The translations under genes were made by a program, and so were the position numbers. DNA of 64,000 nucleotides from Rhyzopertha dominica (Eukaryota > Arthropoda > Insecta > Coleoptera > Bostrichidae), in the NCBI GenBank assembly GCA_025024175.1, contig QCXZ01000041.1:1111786-1175785 (forward strand), given 5' to 3'. The notes beneath the pieces were generated by a model. The model was not told the DNA's origin. It saw nothing but the letters and a program-made list of their open reading frames with translations, and did not search any database. This document shows positions 60,918 to 64,000 of this stretch, piece by piece (positions within the stretch are counted from its first letter, which is position 1; the number at the start of each line of letters is the position of its first letter).

Positions 60918-63767
60918 TCAGTTGTTGGGAATGTACTTCTCCATGTTCTTTAGATGAACATAGAGCATGTCATCGCCTGGAGCTAGACCCACAATGATCC
61001 AAGCCAGGAAACCAAGCATTGATCTCCAAAATGATAGATTGGTCCACTGGCTTAATTCGTCAGCAGTTACCTGTGAGAGAAGTATTAAAAAATGCGTTTT
61101 TTGGCCCTTTTTTCTCTTACTTACGTTTAACACCGTGGCGTTATTGTATGCAATCAACCCTATTTTATCATCTATCCTAGCGGTAGCCAAATGCACGAGA
61201 ATACAAGCAGCGTAAATAAGTATCACGATCGAACTTTTTCGACAATAAATCATGTCTTTCAAGTGGCTTCCATCGATGTGTCCCAAATCGTACCTTCAAA
61301 ACATGCATGATGTCTTGTATAGTGAAAGTTTACAAATACTCATACCTGTCGTACACTGAGATTAGGCAAATCACACAAAGAAAATAGAATAGGCAGACGT
61401 AGATATCGCTGAAATTGGCGTAATGTATAAGATACTCGTTGTCAACGGAATAATAATTAGATCTAATGTAGATGAAGTGAATCAGGCCCATTCCGCCCAA
61501 TAAACCATGGCAGAGCGTTGTGAATGGTAGCCAGTACTTTTGCACCCTAGAGGCCAGCTCTATAGGTTTTAAGTCCGATATCCTGCAACAAAAATGTTGA
61601 TTAATACCGATTGAAGGTGCTCAGCACATTCAACACTTGTAAAAGTGTTTGAGAAAACATTTTTTGCTTTAGAATTGAAAGTATTAATCCTTCTACATAG
61701 TATTGTTTGATTTTATTTGTAGCTTCATTTAATTAAATGACCATGGACCAATACAATAATAAAGTCTTAGGTAGATTTAAACACTTATAGGTACTTTAGA
61801 ATACAATTTATTTCTGGCTGTGCTCGTATATGTATTGACGTTCTGCAAGGCAAATCCAAAATCAGGTATTCTATGTTTGCGTCTTGTTTTTTTGCTACTC
61901 CTATACAAAAAACTGTTCACTGTGTGGATTCCAGCAGTTTTTGTAGTGACGTGAGTAGTTGCAACCGCGTCGCTAAGCCTTTTAGCAATCAAGTTTTTCG
62001 CGTTGACTCTCGATAATTCAAAGATTTTTAACAATAAAGCGTTTATAAAACACGTGTGTGTATTGTTCGCGTTTTCCACAAAAAATGCCGCTAGTGGAAT
62101 TAACTGCAGTTTAGCGTTATCAAACGTCGAGTGATTGAACAAAAGTACACTTGATGGGGTGAGTAATACCTATTAATAAATATGTGTAATAAAAAACTGT
62201 GTATGATAAAACGCTTAGTTTTTTATTCTGGAATCAACATCATCTGGTGTTTATATTGATAGGTAGTAATACCTAAGGGATGTTGCATATTCTGCATTTT
62301 GTTATGGAAAGAACTTTTCAGGATTTTGACTATTCTAATGATTTAGAAACCTACCTAACTCTTCTATACCGTGGGGCTAAATAACAAAAGTATCATCTAC
62401 ATACCTATACCAACATTTTGACTTAAACTGAAAACTATTGATCGCTACCTCTTCTAAATTTACTATAAACACATTGGCCGCTATAAGACTTAGAACCGAT
62501 TGCACAACCCGATTTTTGTTCATAAAAATTACCGTTCCATTAGAAATAAGTTGAGTTTAATAAACAGTAGATAATGCGGCTATCGTGTCGCCTAGGGGAT
62601 CTCTATTAAGTTTATATTTGATCATATCTATCGTTTTAGATATGGGTACTTTCGTAAATAAAGAAACCACGTCAAAACTAACTAAAATATCATCTTCCGA
62701 AATACTTAAACCTTTTATAACGTCTATAAAATATGTAAAATTCTTGATGAAACTACTGGTTTTCCTACATCAGCTTTTAAATAGTTAGAACAAAATTTTG
62801 CCAATCTGTAACATGGACTGCCAATCGTATTGACTATAGGTCTTAACGGGACATTAGTTTTATGTGCTGTTGTCCCGATTCGGGTCTAAGGGCCGTCATC
62901 GGTTGGAGTTGCTTCCTAAGGTTTCGCTAGCACGAGTGGCAAGCTTCTTCAGAGGTCCTTCCATCTCCGGTACTGGACGTAGACTCATATTTGACTAAAC
63001 ACATGACTGACTTTGATAAAATAAAAATTTTACGCACAGAAAAATTTTATCACAAACGTCTAATAAAAGAAGCTATAGAAATTTGTAGAAATACTAATAA
63101 TTTTAATAGAGATTATTGAAAGTATTTCGTGTATGGTCTAGTAAGTACAACACTTTGATCATTTAACTATCATCTACATAACGAAACTAAAAATGAATAT
63201 AAGACTGAAAGCATAAAGCCGAAAATTATTACCTTTTTCCAAACTCCTCATCGTGATCACCTGCTGAGATTTTACTGGCCGGTCCATTTTGTCTCGGCAC
63301 CGCCTCAAACTTGTTCTTCTTCTGCACGTACAATTTATCACTCTTCCTGGGGCTCTTCTTCATTTTCTCCGGCCTCACAAACTCCTCCCCCGCGTTCTCG
63401 AAAACGTCATCTTGTAAATCTTCCAGAGCCACCGCGATCTCGCTTTTGGGCTCCACCTCGTCGTCCCTCTTCCTGTGCTTCCTCTTGCCGTTGGCCGGCG
63501 AGGATTCGCGCTTCTTCTTCTTGCTCTTTCGCTTCTCCTTCGGTATCATCATCTCCCTGCTGTCGCCAAGTCCGTGCTCGGTGTCAGTGTGACGTTTCTT
63601 GCGTGTCTTCGATCTTTTCGAAGAGCTGGTGATCAGGTCATCGTCGCGGGTGCTGTAAAGGTCTTGGATGGTGTTGTAGGCGTTGCGCTCGTCGGTGTCC
63701 ATTTGGGAATGCTCCTTGCGTTTCTTGTAGTGCTTACGTTCCTCCGGGCTCAGCAGTTCTAAGTTGC
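60918..63767 (-). CDS. TMEM237: TMEM237 orthologue, ciliary transition-zone membrane protein (partial, 5' end outside window)
   Basis: Minus-strand exons 63767-63233, 61582-61346, 61293-61125 and 61070-60918 join in phase and give 363 aa. The gene continues upstream beyond the window, because 63767 is a splice acceptor. The first exon encodes a Lys/Arg-rich charged region ending in LYVQKKNKFEAV, the counterpart of the VFVEKSRRFQAA block of vertebrate TMEM237. Four membrane helices follow: LCHGLLGGMGLIHFIYI, VCLFYFLCVICLISVYDR, SSIVILIYAACILVHLA and SMLGFLAWIIVGLAPG. The order, the SHGFLAG/CHGLLGG block and the ISAFDR/ISVYDR block match human TMEM237. That protein acts in the transition zone of cilia and is mutated in Joubert syndrome. 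In insects it would serve sensory neuron or sperm cilia. A Penelope-like relic lies in the 61583-63232 intron. Confidence 0.82.
61583..62280. other. TMEM237 intron, part left of the Penelope relic
   Basis: A minus-strand frame of about 120 codons (61777-62142) is open but does not resemble a known protein or the neighbouring element. It has no splice sites that would join it into TMEM237 in frame that I could find. Confidence 0.4.
62285..62860 (-). mobile_element. Penelope-like element, reverse transcriptase relic
   Basis: Broken minus-strand frames read VPLRPIVNTIGSPCYRLAKF, then ISEDDILVSFDVVSLFTKVP, then VFIVNLEEVAI, CWYRYVDDTFVI and PHGIEELGRFLNH. These are the successive conserved blocks of Penelope-type reverse transcriptase, with the YVDD catalytic motif intact. 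Stops and at least one frameshift make it inactive. Confidence 0.88.
62905..63120 (+). mobile_element. Penelope-like element 3' part, opposite orientation
   Basis: A plus-strand frame reads KIKILRTEKFYHKRLIKEAI and then EICRNTNNFNRDY before a stop. This is the end of the GIY-YIG endonuclease region of Penelope-like elements (the EAIEIRKNPNNFNRD-type ending). It faces away from the adjacent reverse transcriptase relic, so the two pieces form an inverted pair. Confidence 0.75.
62921..62952 (-). ncRNA. Hammerhead-ribozyme-like core in the Penelope relic
   Basis: On the minus strand, CTGAAGA is followed after a short GC-bounded stem region by GAAAC, the two core blocks of a hammerhead ribozyme. 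Such ribozymes occur in Penelope terminal repeats. I could not find the UH cleavage site with a matching stem III, so it may be decayed. Confidence 0.35.
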
Positions 63768-64000
63768 CTAAAGGAGAATAAAATTGAGTCTGTTAAGAGT
63801 GTAGCTATCACTGAAAAGGAGGTAATGGGAAAACCATAGCCACACCATCCTTTTGTGCGTAATATTTGTTATTAGAACGGAAATAATTTTGATTTAAGCA
63901 TTCGTTTAATAAGGTATAGTCTTTGTTAGATCACTTAAGTTTGTTGAAACGATATGTTTTATGTAAAAGAAGTGAGTAAACTTTTGACATCAAATGAAAG
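63768..64000. other. Upstream TMEM237 intron
   Basis: The acceptor CTCCTTTAG (minus strand) at 63768 opens this stretch. No further exon is visible before the window ends. Confidence 0.6.

Overview
The window reads as insect nuclear DNA. It is AT-rich, has spliced genes with GT-AG introns, long introns, scattered single N bases and decayed transposons. An arthropod-type troponin I gene with four alternative copies of exon 6 confirms an arthropod. The overall picture suits a non-dipteran winged insect, and I lean towards a beetle, but nothing here proves the order. All exon models below were made by eye, by matching reading frame, splice phase and remembered family sequences.

Layout. At 0.15-3 kb there are two ferritin heavy-chain-like genes facing tail to tail: a probable mitochondrial form (+) and a cytosolic form (-). 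A head-to-head promoter of about 150 bp separates the second ferritin from a 12-exon TTC17 orthologue (+, 3.1-11.2 kb, about 1155 aa). From 11.2 to 33.6 kb lies a gene-poor desert. It holds several GC-richer islands, a conspicuous cluster of perfect TGACGTCA (CRE) sites, one unrecognised minus-strand candidate gene at about 29.1-29.95 kb and a duplicated repeat. From 34.1 to 45.8 kb is troponin I (wupA, +) with four mutually exclusive 101-bp exons, alternative 3' ends, an alanine-rich microexon and a run of Pro/Ala/Glu/Gly-rich exons that would make a heavy troponin I of about 410 aa. At 50.3-53.3 kb is an SH3-PX-BAR sorting nexin (SH3PX1/SNX9 family, +). At 57.4-60.5 kb is a five-exon tetraspanin (+). 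At 60.9-63.8 kb, on the minus strand and running past the window end, is a TMEM237 orthologue (ciliary transition zone). It is tail to tail with the tetraspanin, and a broken Penelope-like element sits in one of its introns.

The genes do not form one pathway. The ferritins handle iron, troponin I regulates muscle thin filaments, SH3PX1 acts in endocytosis and membrane remodelling, and TTC17 and TMEM237 both have ciliary links in vertebrates. The most interesting item is the heavy troponin I. Flight-muscle troponin H is known as a Pro-Ala-rich extension on troponin I in the bug Lethocerus but on tropomyosin in Drosophila. This locus carries the extension on troponin I, with splice phases that join cleanly.
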